Shown here: one piece after another, positions 1 to 10,500 of the stretch
Layout: each line of letters opens with the position of its first letter
How positions within the stretch are numbered: the stretch's first letter is position 1
DNA from: Tieghemostelium lacteum
Taxonomy: Eukaryota; Evosea; Eumycetozoa; Dictyosteliales; Raperosteliaceae
Length of the DNA: 64,000 bases
Direction: 5' to 3'
Assembly: GCA_001606155.1 (NCBI GenBank)
Contig: LODT01000020.1
Coordinates: forward strand, 558,001 to 622,000
The notes under the pieces: model-generated
The model's input: only the letters and a program-made list of their open reading frames with translations
What the model was told of the DNA's origin: nothing
Database searches by the model: none
Made by a program: the position numbers and the translations under genes

Positions 1-282
1 GTGGAGGTTGGCCTAAAAGATATCATCCCCTCTCAATGATATCAGTGATTATTTTTTTTAAAAAGTATTGTTTTTAATGGTGGTATAATTTTTATTTAAT
101 TTTATCTGGAATGGATACATTATTATATTGATTATTATTTTGTTTAGAATGGGGTATGGTATTTAGTGATAGTATCATAAACCTTATTACAAAATCAGTA
201 ATCAGAAAAAAAATATAACAATTTGATGTTGAAATGTTCTAAAGGGAAGTCATTAAGGACCCTCTCTTTGTGGACATGATAT
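1..282. other. Intergenic 3' flank with a small hairpin
   Basis: No gene is visible here; it lies 3' of the minus-strand gene that ends at 283. Bases 19-26 and 36-43 form a perfect 8-bp inverted repeat (GATATCAT / ATGATATC) with a 9-nt loop, followed by a T-rich run at about 51-59. A GC-richer stem-loop followed by a T-run could be the 3' end of a small RNA that begins outside the window. It could equally be a chance palindrome. Confidence 0.3.
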
Positions 283-2913
283 TTATTTTTGGGTTGTGAT
301 TTCTTTGAAGGTACTATCAACAATAGCGAACCAATTTTCAATTGGGTTACGAGAGAATACTAAAGCGAATGGAGAGACTTTAGATTTGTTGTCTGTAGCT
401 GAGAGTGTGGTAGTGAAAGGAACTTCTTTACCATCCTTATCAAAGAATTTAAGAGCACCAGTGCCATCAACCATCAAGGAGGTGACTTGATGTTTATCAG
501 AATCAATGTGAATAGGTTGATATTTAGTATTGTTTTTGATAAATGTAATGATATTTGGATCTTTTGGATTGAATCCTGAGGATGCAAATACACGTACACC
601 ATCATCAGTTAACGCCATACCAGCTTCATAGTTGATAATGGGTTGGTTGACGCCCAATGGAGTACCACTTGGTAGTGACCAGGTAGATTGTGGGTCAAAC
701 CAGTCTCTAAGTTCATTGAATTTAAGTTCAGTAGCTTGGTTAATATCACCTACTAGTTGACCTACACCACCGGCATCAATGGTAAAGAATTTACCAGAAT
801 TAGAGAGTAATTTGTATCCACCTGTTGAAACACCGTTGCTTACAAGATACCAAATCATAGTTTCATTGGTATTTGGAGTGGCTTTGATGGTGAATACTCC
901 GTTATCGTCAGTATAGAAACCGGCATATGGATAGGATGGGGCGGAATAGTCATAGTTGTTGGAGATGAAAACTTGACTCTTTCCAACTAATGAAATCTTG
1001 TAAGGACTTCTTTCGTAGCTGTATTGGTCAACGTGTGGTTTACCATCTGGATGTGGAGAGAAAAATTTACCCTTATGAACACCACTAGCAACAATCATAT
1101 CAGCTCTAGATGGAAGTGAATCTGGGGTTGATAGAGTGACATTAGTGTACTTGTATTTGGCTGGTAAGGTATCATAGTACTTCTCAATTGGAGTTTTTTG
1201 TGGGAAGTATTTTAATTTGATAACCATAAAGATGATGGATAGAATAGCGAGGAAGATACCTACACCTCCAGCCCAAGAACTGTTACTGAAGATTAATATT
1301 ACTTCACCTAGAGATGCTACCAATGTCAATGAGTCCATGACAGCAGCACCAATATTACCTTCTTGGACATCAGCTATGATATCTTCAACAACTTGAGATG
1401 CAAAGATTAGAATAAGAATTGGCATAACTCTCTTTTCAAGGAAAGTTGAGATATCTCCAGTAAAGATAGTCTTCATCATTGATTTGATATTGGAAATCGC
1501 ATTGGCACTTAGTACATTACCCAATTTAGCGACAACCCAACCTGAAGCTCTTTTCAATAGACCTGGAAGGAACTTCCCAGTTACATCTAAAAGTAACATG
1601 GAGAACAATCCAACAGCATTAAAGATATAGAATACCTTTTGAGGGACATCCATGTTATCGAATGTCAAAGCACCAAAGACCACAGCAGCAATAGAAGCAC
1701 TGTAGAAAACAGCTGACAAAACTTTCTTACCAAGTGCAATTGCATTCTCTTTGGTAAAGTATTTCTTAATGGTATCCAGAGAGAAATGTTCTTTTACTTT
1801 CTCAAAAAATGTGGTGCCTACCAAATCTGGGAAAACAAATTGTGATTTTCCAATGTGGTTACTGGCAGCGATTAAAACTGGAATTAAACCATTGGCACCA
1901 CTGATATTTTCAACCATAATTCTAAGCATTTCAGTAGCTTCAGTCTTATCAGCACCATAGAGAATATCCTTAATTGTTTTGTCTAATGATTTCTCAAATA
2001 GATCAGTTTTAACAACTTCATCCATGTGGTCCATGAAATGAGCCAAAACAGTAACCATATTCAATTGACTCAATACATTTTTAGAAGATTCACCAGTTGG
2101 ATCTAGAATATCCAATTTACTTGAAATCTCTCTAACTTGAATATCAACAATTGCAGGTGGAGTGTATTTAACAATAGCATTCCAAGATGCAATGAAATCC
2201 TCTGTTGTTAAGAAATCAGAATATTCTTTAGCCCATTTCTTTGAATCTTTTACATATTCAGAGAAACCCTTAACTTTCTCAATATAGGCATAATGATACA
2301 ATAATTTAGTTTGTCTCATATATGGTACCTATACATAAATAAAATTTAAAAAATTAGTATTTTTAATTTGAGAGTATTACAAAGTAAAGTGTGTGTGTGT
2401 GTGTCATACCTTTGTGCATTGGAATGCCATATCAGCACTAATGATCTTAGTGTTAACATTAAATTTACCACCATCTTGGATATTCTTATCACTTGCTAAG
2501 ACATGTGGTAACCAAGCATTGATAAAGTTGGTATACCAAGCTCTGTCACCTGGAACTGAATCAATGATGGCTTGTCTTTCAGCATTGAGTTTTGGTGGAG
2601 CATCCATACCAAGGAGATCTTTTAATTTAGTTGAATCAATCATGGTTAAGAGATTTTCATTGAAATAGGCTTCAGAGGTAGTTTGTGCAATATCACTACC
2701 ATCAGCCATAACAGAAAGTTGATGTAAATGATCAGCTGACAATGAGTTATCATCACCAGCAGTGGTAGCAGCTAACATGGTAGTTGGGAAATGTCCTTTC
2801 AAATGATTATACATTGGATGATGAATAATTGGATCAGTAGTTTCTTTTGGTATAATAGAATCTCTTACTCTAATAAAAGTGTCATGATATTCTTTTAATT
2901 TTTGTGATACCAT
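283..2913 (-). CDS. Unrecognised large protein with central membrane segments
   Basis: Two exons, 2913-2410 and 2328-283, with an 81-nt intron (GTATGA donor just ahead of a CA/GT microsatellite, TATAG acceptor). The join is phase 0 and gives 849 residues. There is no N-terminal signal peptide. Residues 1 to about 350 look helical. About 350-550 holds several hydrophobic stretches (for example VFYSASIAAVVFGALTF, VMPILILIFASQVV and GIFLAILSIIFMVIKL) that could span a membrane. The last 280 residues are Gly/Asn/Thr-rich and look beta-rich. I do not recognise the family. A helical front, a hydrophobic core and a beta tail would fit a membrane-inserting protein, but that is only inference. The start at 2913 is the first ATG of the open frame. 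Confidence 0.75.
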
Positions 2914-3223
2914 TTTCTTTGTTATCTCTTTCTAAATTATTTTATTTAAAACAACTAAATGAATTTTGGTTTATTTTTTTTTCTAATGATTTAGATATTC
3001 ATTCTTAAATTCTTTAAAGATTTTCATTGAAGGGAAAACAAGTGATGATTCCCAATTCAAAAGACTGCAATCACTTTTTTGTAATTTAAATTTTATAAAA
3101 ATTCATCCAATCGAGATTTAATTAAAAATCCAATGATTTGATGAATTCAAAATTTTATTCATAAATATTGGTCACAGTATATACAAACAGATTTGGAATA
3201 TTTTAAAATGATTTATTTTTTGA
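2914..3223. other. Intergenic spacer (310 nt)
   Basis: AT-rich spacer between two minus-strand genes. It holds the promoter of the 283-2913 gene and the 3' flank of the phosducin-like gene. I see no ORF, RNA gene or repeat in it. Confidence 0.6.
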
Positions 3224-4165
3224 TTAATCGTCTTCACTATCATCATCTTTTCTGTTGGATAGAGATTTTTCCCAACCTTGTTTTTGTAAATGTCTATTTG
3301 GATTTGGTATTATAGAATAACTTGCAAGAAGTAATTCAACATCTTCTTTATCGAATTTAGCACCAAGTTCCTCGGTGATTGGAATAAAAGATGCAACTAA
3401 ATCACCTTTTTTGTAGACTAAAAGAGTTGGTAGAGCTGCATCGTGGTAAGATGATTTTGCTTCAGTTGATAAGATTTTAAGAAACTTTACATATCTATTG
3501 GAGATTGCCAATTGTGTGAGAAATTGATTTAATAATACACATTCTGGAATATAACTTTGAAACAAATGAATTACAATAAATACATCTGTTGGTTCATTAT
3601 CAATCTCATCAACATATTCAGATGCTGAGATTTGCTTTAGATAACCAAATACTTTTTTACCTGAGTCTTTTGAAGTTGTACTACCTTCTTTTTGTTGTTT
3701 CCATTGTTGTAATTTTTGTTGTCTAAGTCTTTTCAATTCATCATCGGAATCCTCTTCTTCTTGAGGTTGTTGTACTGGTTGATCTCTAGTTGTAAATGCC
3801 ATTTTTTCATAAGCCTTTCTCTGTTGATCTTTCTTTTCTTGATATTCTTGTCTTTTTAGTTCTCTATGTTGTGCATAGTCTGCCATTACACCTTTAACAC
3901 CTGTGTTACCACCACCTTTCATTTGTGGTTGCTGTATTGATGATACATAACTTGCATATTCTTGGTCAGACATATTCTCAACATCTACCTCTCTCTGGCC
4001 ATGTGCATGATCTGTATGGTCATCACATTCATCGTCACCACAATTATCATCAACATCTTTTTCATCACCACTATCGTTTTGTCTAATATCTGATTTATCT
4101 TCTATAGATCCACCAAATTTATCTAATAATGCCTTTGCTAATGTATCATCCATTTCACTGCTCAA
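3224..4165 (-). CDS. phlp1: Phosducin-like protein 1 (G-beta-gamma co-chaperone)
   Basis: Single exon, 313 residues. The first 130 residues are very acidic and rich in His, Asp and Glu, followed by a charged helix (RQEYQEKKDQQRKAYEKM). Residues about 165-290 are a thioredoxin-like fold of the phosducin type: VFIVIHLFQSYIPECVLLNQ aligns with the conserved 'IVHLYEDSIPGCDALN' region, and PTLLVYKKGDL with 'PALLVYKGGEL'. The thioredoxin CxxC is absent, as usual for phosducins. The class I features (a long N-terminus and the VIHLFQ..IPEC motif) point to PhLP1, which works with the CCT chaperonin to assemble G-beta-gamma dimers. In D. discoideum its loss blocks G-protein signalling. The C-terminus ends in an acidic SEDD tail. 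Confidence 0.85.
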   Translation of the reverse strand: MSSEMDDTLAKALLDKFGGSIEDKSDIRQNDSGDEKDVDDNCGDDECDDHTDHAHGQREVDVENMSDQEYASYVSSIQQPQMKGGGNTGVKGVMADYAQHRELKRQEYQEKKDQQRKAYEKMAFTTRDQPVQQPQEEEDSDDELKRLRQQKLQQWKQQKEGSTTSKDSGKKVFGYLKQISASEYVDEIDNEPTDVFIVIHLFQSYIPECVLLNQFLTQLAISNRYVKFLKILSTEAKSSYHDAALPTLLVYKKGDLVASFIPITEELGAKFDKEDVELLLASYSIIPNPNRHLQKQGWEKSLSNRKDDDSEDD

Positions 4166-4345
4166 CCTCTTTTGAAAATTATAATTATTAAAAAAAAAAA
4201 AGTAATCGATTGATAAATGCGTTAGAATAACAATTTGATAGGTGGTGGGAAGGGAAAAAGAAAAAATTAAAGTTTTATTATTATTATTTGAATATTAATT
4301 ATTTCATTATCGTGTTTTTGAGAGTGAAGAGAGAAGAGAGAGTTT

Positions 4346-5568
4346 TTATGGTTTGAAAGATAAGGATTTTTCAACACCTCTAACTGGTACTTCATTTACA
4401 TATACTTTAGTGAAAAGATCTCTGTTTGGTGGTAATGGAGCATTGATGGCAAAGTCAGCAGCTTCATCCATTTCCTCTCTGATTTTATCTTCAATGGATT
4501 GGAGTTCATCTTCAGTTGCTAATTTATTGGTGAGAATCAAATGTCTGACATATTCGATTGGGTCTTGAGAGGCTCTAACTTCATTTACCTCTTCTCTGGT
4601 ACGATAAGTAGTACCAGGATCAGACATGGAGTGACCTACATAACGGTAAGTATCCATCTCTAAAACAATTGGACCATTACCTTTACGACAAAAGTCAGCA
4701 GCGAATTTACCAGCTTCTCTGACAGAGAAGATATTCATACCATCAACCCAAAGACCTGGTACAAAGTGACCTCTTGTGTAGAAATCTTGAGAGGCAGCAG
4801 CTCTCTTGGTACTAGTACCCATACCATAATGGTTATTCTCACAGATGAAGATGATTGGTAGTTTCCAGAGAGAGGCCATATTGTAAGCTTCAAAGATTTG
4901 ACCTTGATTAGCAGCACCATCACCATAATAGGCCATACAAACGTTACCAGTCTTATTATATTTCTGAGTAAGAGCAATACCAGCACCGACAGGGACTTGA
5001 GCACCTACAATACCGTTACCACCATAAAAGTTCTTGGTGAACATGTGCATACTTCCACCTTTACCTTTTGAACAACCTGCCTCTTTCATTAACAATTCAG
5101 CTAAGATCTCTTTTGGAGTGGCACCTCTTGCCATCATAAATGTGTGATCTCTGTATGCTGTAATAACATGATCATCTTTAGTTGTAGCATATTCCATACC
5201 TGCACAAACTGCCTCTTGTCCGTTATACAAGTGACAGAAACCTCTAATATATTTCTTTTTATATAAACCATCTGCTACAATTTCAATTCTTCTCATTCTT
5301 GACATTTCTGTGAAATAATCTATTAATTCTTTCTTATTTGTAACTGCATTGTTTTCTGGTCCTTTTTCTAATAAATAGGTTTTGAATGGTCTATTAAAAT
5401 TTACTTTAACTTGATCATTACCTGTTTTGGTTGCAAAGTTTCTTAACTATTATTATATATATATTGGTGTTATTATAATATCTACATTTTTCTTCATTAT
5501 TTGAATAATCTTACACTAAAATTTAAAGTATTGGATACTTTATTTAGTTTTAATAAATTTGAGATCAT
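4346..5568 (-). CDS. pdhA: Pyruvate dehydrogenase E1 component subunit alpha, mitochondrial
   Basis: Two exons: 5568-5515 (18 codons) and 5446-4346. The intron is 68 nt and phase 0, giving 384 residues against about 390 in animals. Exon 1 supplies a mitochondrial presequence (MISNLLKLNKVSNTLNFS) continuing LRNFATKTG, rich in Leu, Asn, Lys and Arg. The thiamine diphosphate motif is complete: GDGAANQG at about 193-200 and NN at about 222-223. The regulatory phosphorylation loop is present as RYVGHSMSDPGTTYRTRE, with the serine of HSMSDPG near residue 293, so control by PDH kinase and phosphatase is likely. The enzyme decarboxylates pyruvate in the mitochondrial matrix as an alpha2-beta2 tetramer with E1 beta. 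A start at 5305 would omit the presequence and about 47 conserved residues. Confidence 0.95.
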
Positions 5569-5614
5569 TCTTATTAGGTCTTTTATACAAAATATCCCAC
5601 TGTCAAAAGAAAAT

Positions 5615-5645
<31 letters not shown>

Positions 5646-5915
5646 TTTTTAAAATTCAGCACGAAGAAACTTCATGGTAATAAATAATACAATTGTTACT
5701 TCGAATATGGAGCATATATACTTTTTGAAATTATTATATTTAATTTATTCTCTAAAAATGATATGAAAAGTTATATATTATTTAATTTGAAACATATGAA
5801 TTTCTTTCGTTTAACAATTCAACAGATCTCTTTTCCAATTTCTAATTTGTTTTATAAAGATACTTTAGTTAGTAAAACTGGTTTAAATGTTAATAGTTTT
5901 TGTTTGTTTGTTTTG
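5569..5915. other. Intergenic spacer with long poly(A)/poly(T) block
   Basis: Promoter side of pdhA and 3' flank of the 5916-6833 gene. It holds one very long homopolymer, about 28 A (near 5613-5640) running straight into 9 or more T. Such A-to-T blocks are common in dictyostelid promoters and may exclude nucleosomes. Nothing else is seen. Confidence 0.6.
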
Positions 5916-6833
5916 TTAACATACATTAATTTCTTCTAATTGATGTTTAGAAAGTTCATAGAGTGGTGAACCTTTACCAGCTTTATAATAGAATCTTGAT
6001 TTTGATTGTTTTTGTTTTAAGTGTCTTACAGTGTGTTTTGATACTGGACTAGATGTTCTGGCAAGATTTTCTTCAAGTCTCTTTTGTTGAAGTTGGTCTG
6101 CTAGAGTGAGATAAACAGCTTCTGGATCTTCAGGATCATAGTCATTTTGATTAGATTCATCATCGTCTTTTCTCTCATCAATATCATTAAGCTTGAAATC
6201 TTCTTCATCATGTTCAACATTACCAACAATATCTCTTTTAAATTTAGGATCATTCAACAAATTGTATCCACTTGCAAAGTACTGTTGAACGATACTTTCT
6301 TCTTTCTCTTCAATTGGTATACTATTCATCTCTTCAATAACCTGTCTGGCAGTCTTGATCTTTTGTTTCTTTAGTATAGCATTAGGTTTAACTGATTGTT
6401 TAGATTGTGATTTTTGAATGTCAGCGGCAGTAGCTTGATCATCCATATCACCAAATGAGTCCTGGTATTTAATCTTGTTGATCAATTGTTGCAAATCTGA
6501 ACCTACTTCAATGTTCTTTTTGAGTTCTTCTTGAACTGTACGTTGACTAGACGATAGATTTGGTGCTAGATATTGTTCTACACTTTTAATATGTTTAGCC
6601 AATTCAGGTTTAATTGAATCCAATGGTCTGTTATCTAATGGCATACACAGAGCTTTGAATTCCTCTGGTGTCTTTATAGACTCCCAATCTATTTTCTCTC
6701 TTTTTAATAATTCATACACACGTTTAGATACCATTTTCTTGGCATAAAAACGTTGTGAATATTCTATATAAACCTGTTGCTGACTACTTTTAATAAAAGC
6801 ATTAGCTGATTGTACTAAATTTCGACTGATCAT
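5916..6833 (-). CDS. Unrecognised protein, probably mitochondrial
   Basis: Single exon, 305 residues from the ATG at 6833. The open frame runs further upstream, but those codons are translated poly(T) (FFFFF) and the sequence just before 6833 looks like 5' leader, so I prefer the inner start. The N-terminus (MISRNLVQSANAFIKSSQQQ) lacks acidic residues and contains Arg, Ser and Gln, as in a mitochondrial targeting peptide. The segment KKMVSKRVYELLKREKIDWE is basic and helical. The middle is acidic (DEEDFKLNDIDERKDDDESN) and the C-terminus is basic (HLKQKQSKSRFYYKAGKG). The mix suggests a mitochondrial ribosomal or RNA-binding accessory protein, but I cannot name the family. Confidence 0.65.
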   Translation of the reverse strand: MISRNLVQSANAFIKSSQQQVYIEYSQRFYAKKMVSKRVYELLKREKIDWESIKTPEEFKALCMPLDNRPLDSIKPELAKHIKSVEQYLAPNLSSSQRTVQEELKKNIEVGSDLQQLINKIKYQDSFGDMDDQATAADIQKSQSKQSVKPNAILKKQKIKTARQVIEEMNSIPIEEKEESIVQQYFASGYNLLNDPKFKRDIVGNVEHDEEDFKLNDIDERKDDDESNQNDYDPEDPEAVYLTLADQLQQKRLEENLARTSSPVSKHTVRHLKQKQSKSRFYYKAGKGSPLYELSKHQLEEINVC

Positions 6834-7244
6834 TTCTGAAAAATAATAAACAAAATCAAAAAAAAAAAAATTTTTTTTATCTTTCACACAAATTCGATTT
6901 TTATAAACTATTAATAATCATATTCATCTTTTCTATTGAATTTATTTATTTTATTTTAATTAAATATACTATAAACCTATCAATGATATTTTCGGACATA
7001 TTACCAATGTATTCCTATTTCAGAATAAGAATTTTCATATTTTTTTTACATATGTTTTATATAAAAACAATTAAATTGAATTATAACACATCACCAAAAC
7101 TGAGTGACTTAAATTTTCTTTAATATAATAAAAATCTTTTAACACTAAGACGAAGTTTTCTTGTGATGTGAATTTTTGGCCACTTCACTACAATATAAAT
7201 AAATTAAAAAATCTGCATATGCAATAAAAATCATTGTTTACAAA

Positions 7245-7354
7245 TTTGAAGAATCAAAGACAATTTGTGACCAACACACAATTGATACAATATATTTCTA
7301 AATATACAGGTATCTTTTGAATGTTGGTCTTCATGTTGTTTTTGATTTTTCAAA
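7245..7354. ncRNA. Candidate structured RNA hairpin, unit 1
   Basis: A nearly self-complementary stretch. The outer stem 7245-7263 pairs with 7336-7354 (19 bp with two G.U wobbles if read as plus-strand RNA). The inner stem 7269-7276 (GACCAACA) pairs with 7322-7329 (TGTTGGTC). After a symmetrical 7x7 internal loop, 7284-7288 (GATAC) pairs with 7310-7314 (GTATC), and the apex can pair TATATT with AATATA. The shape, a roughly 110-nt single hairpin, resembles a microRNA precursor or a small MITE. A second diverged copy follows 130 nt later. Transcription and strand are not known. Confidence 0.45.
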
Positions 7355-7380
7355 CTTAAGACTTACAAAAAAATTTAATA

Positions 7381-7475
7381 GATGAAAAGATAATTTGAGA
7401 ACAACACCCAATAGATACCTTCTATCCTCTATACTGGTATATTTTGAATGTTGTTCTTCATATTGTTTTTACTAC
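7381..7475. ncRNA. Candidate structured RNA hairpin, unit 2
   Basis: Diverged tandem copy of the 7245-7354 hairpin. The inner stem is 7399-7406 (GAACAACA) with 7449-7456 (TGTTGTTC). Compared with unit 1, the third base pair has changed from C-G to A-T on both arms, so pairing is kept. The next stem is 7415-7419 (ATACC) with 7436-7440 (GGTAT), with the same 7x7 internal loop. The outer stem is shorter and weaker than in unit 1, and the apex is a pyrimidine-rich loop. Confidence 0.4.
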
Positions 7476-7581
7476 CTTTTTATTTTTTTTTTAACACAAA
7501 GGAATGGTTTTTTAATATAATGTTATATAAGGTTTTATTTATTTCTATTTTTTTTTTAGAATTTTAATTATTGGTATTGGA

Positions 7582-10500
7582 TTAGGATGAATATTGTTGA
7601 TAGATGAAAGAAATGGATGAATATTCATCAGTTGTATATGTATTTTTTGTTGGTTTCATGAGATTACCACTCATTATTACAAATGTCTGATCAGTAAAAG
7701 TCCAATTGGAGATGGATTGAAAAGTGAAGAATTGTTTAGATTCTTTGGTGTTTGGATCGAATATATTGATACCTTTTCTAGAGATACCAAGTAAGGCTTT
7801 AGGTGGATTTTCTTTTTGTTGAATATGGAATAGTGTACAACCAAATATTTGACATTTGAGACCAATGGCTTGGATGAATAGGAGTTTAAGGTACTCTGGT
7901 GTGTGGGATACCAATTCAAAGATTTGTGATTCAATTTGTGATGTCCAGAATTTAATGTTTTGTGTGTTGAATAATTGGTCTGGAATCATTTGTTTAAGAA
8001 GTTCCTTGTTGAATTGTAGTTTGGATTGATTTGGATGGTCAAGTTGAATGAGAATAGCTGCTAAAAGTGAGATGTCTTTTTCATTTACGGTTAGGTAATG
8101 TGCTTTCATCCACTCTTCACGAATTTGTCTGAATGTGAGTTCAAAGGAGACTTCATCGTCAGTCCAAAGGTTTTCTTGTGTCATAATCTTGGTGACATCG
8201 TCCATATAGAATCTTCTACGAACTTGTAGATAGAATTCACCTTTTTCTTCAGATTGCTCCCAACGAGCTAAGACATCATAGATGAGTTCAGTATCGCTTA
8301 TAACCTTACAGATGGATGCAGTGTCGTTGCATTGGAAGATACCAAAGTTCTTTGCCATACCTTGAGAGATACCAGCTTGACGCATGACATCGTCGCTGAC
8401 TTCTTTGACTGTTGAATAGGTTGAAATTTTTGAGATTTTGGTGGATTGATCGACGAATCTAACTTTACAGGTACTGATATCACCGTCGGTTGCTGAACGC
8501 AGGGATTGGATTTCCAATTGAGAGGGACCTTGTTTACGAGCTAAATGAGTTGGAACTGGATGTTTCTCAAGTTTTTCGAGAATTTGAGAAATTGGTTGAG
8601 ATAGGGTTTGGTTAGAGATAGATCTAGCCATGAGAGTCTCTGAAAATACTTGGGCGAAGGATTCTGATGGTGGGAATGATACAGCAAGGAAATAGAGGAG
8701 TTCAAAACCTTTTTTAGTGCTTTCAGCTTTGGGGTTTTTGTTGGTTTGACGATATACTTGGACGTATAGTTCATCACGTAAATCTGGTGATTCAAGACCT
8801 CTAGTTACAATTGATTGAGCTGCACGACTTGGTAGTTGACCTTTTGGTAGTGGTAAGTCACCCATGTATACCATGATATCTGAAAAGTTCTTTACAGCCT
8901 TCTTTGATAGATTGGTATCTAAATCAATCATTGACTCTTTAATAGTGTCTTTAGTGTAATATATAATGGCATTGATATCTGTTGGTTTCTTTTTAAGAGT
9001 ACCAATCTTTTTAAAGAATCTAAATCTAGTTTGAGCCCATGCAATGATTGGATCGGTACTTGACAAGTTTGGTGACATGGATAGTCTATTTGGTGAGTTG
9101 TCTTCGGATCCATCTGAAGATGTTTTGATTGCAATAGATGATCTTGGATTGGCCATTGGTGGAGTTGACAATTGTGGTGGTGTAGAGAGTTGTGGAGGAG
9201 TTGATAATGTTGGTGGGGTAGATAGGGTTGGTGGAGTTGGTAATGGTCTTCCAGAATCCAAGGTTATAGGTGGTGGTAGATTATTGGTAACTTGAATAGG
9301 TGGAGGTGGTGGAGTACCAAGAGTTGGTGGAGTACCCATTGAGCTGGTGATTGGTGACAATGGAGTTGGGAGTGTACTGATATTATCAGTCAACAAGATC
9401 TCAACATGATCAACTGGGAAAGAACCTTCCAAATTATTCAATTGACCAACATACCATTTGTTTTCGGCGTCTTTACTAATGATGGTAATGATATCATTTC
9501 TCTTGAATGTCAATAAAGATGGATCAGATACATTGTAATCTCTCAATGCTCTAGCATATTTAGCGTTATTCTTGAGATAGGTAGTGTAATCTTTAATCAA
9601 ATGGAAGATCTTTGAAGATTCAGTAGTTTGAATTTCAAATGCAACTTTAGACTCCAAAACCAAAGTTAAAGTCTTTTCAGTCATTCTTACATTATTACCA
9701 GAAGCCTGAGTGTATTTAATAGTGTCAATAAGCTTACTATTCTGTAGATCATAGATATGAATACCCTTATGATTGAGTGCCAAAACAAATTGTTTAGGAT
9801 AGATTACAGAACTTTCGGTCATCTGATGTTCACAAATGAACAATGAGTGATAGGCCAATGGATGATTGAAAACTAGATCCAATAACTTCTTTTTAGCATC
9901 AGTTTGGCTTGTACCTTTATGTTGTTTGTACACTGAGATAAAGTCTTCAAATTTGTTCTTTTCAATATCGGTGGTAAGATATTTACCTCTTCCAGCACCT
10001 GGTAACCATGACTTTATATCATCAGTGTAATCTGAAGATTCAGATTGTAAACGCCATGAACCAAGTTGAATGTGGAACTCTGGATTCTTGGTAAAGCCAT
10101 TATTTAATAAATCATTATACAATTGATGGAAATACAAATCTCTTTCAGTTTGAGGAGCCTCTTGAGCATCGGTAGCTGCGAATAATCTCTTTTTAAATGT
10201 AAACTTAAAGTTTACTTGAATCTTTGGACCGAGGGTAGTTTGAAGATTTTCAACTTTACCCAAGACATCAGCAATCTTGTCTTGTGGGTCCAAGTCTCTT
10301 TCGATGCCATTAAAGAACTCCATGATGGAGAACCCGTTATCCTTGGCCAATGGTCTCATACGACAACGTGTGGATAGATCATTTACAGCCTCTGAGATGG
10401 TAGTTGCAGAGTCTACATGTACACCTTTCAATGAACCATCCATAGCAGTTATTCTTACAAAAACTGGTCTGTTATCTTTCAGAGACTCCAATTCACTGGT

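Larger units (their letters stand above)
6888..7581. other. Intergenic region downstream of myosin VII
   Basis: About 700 nt between the stop of the myosin gene and the start of the next minus-strand gene. Most of it is AT-rich and featureless. Bases 7245-7475 hold two related hairpins in tandem, listed separately. A hairpin-like GTGAA..TTCAC pair lies near 7170-7190. Confidence 0.6.

Noticed and set aside
6834-6887. Upstream extension of the mitochondrial-type gene
   Set aside because: It adds MKDKKNFFFFDFVYYFSE, mostly translated T-runs, and would spoil the targeting peptide.
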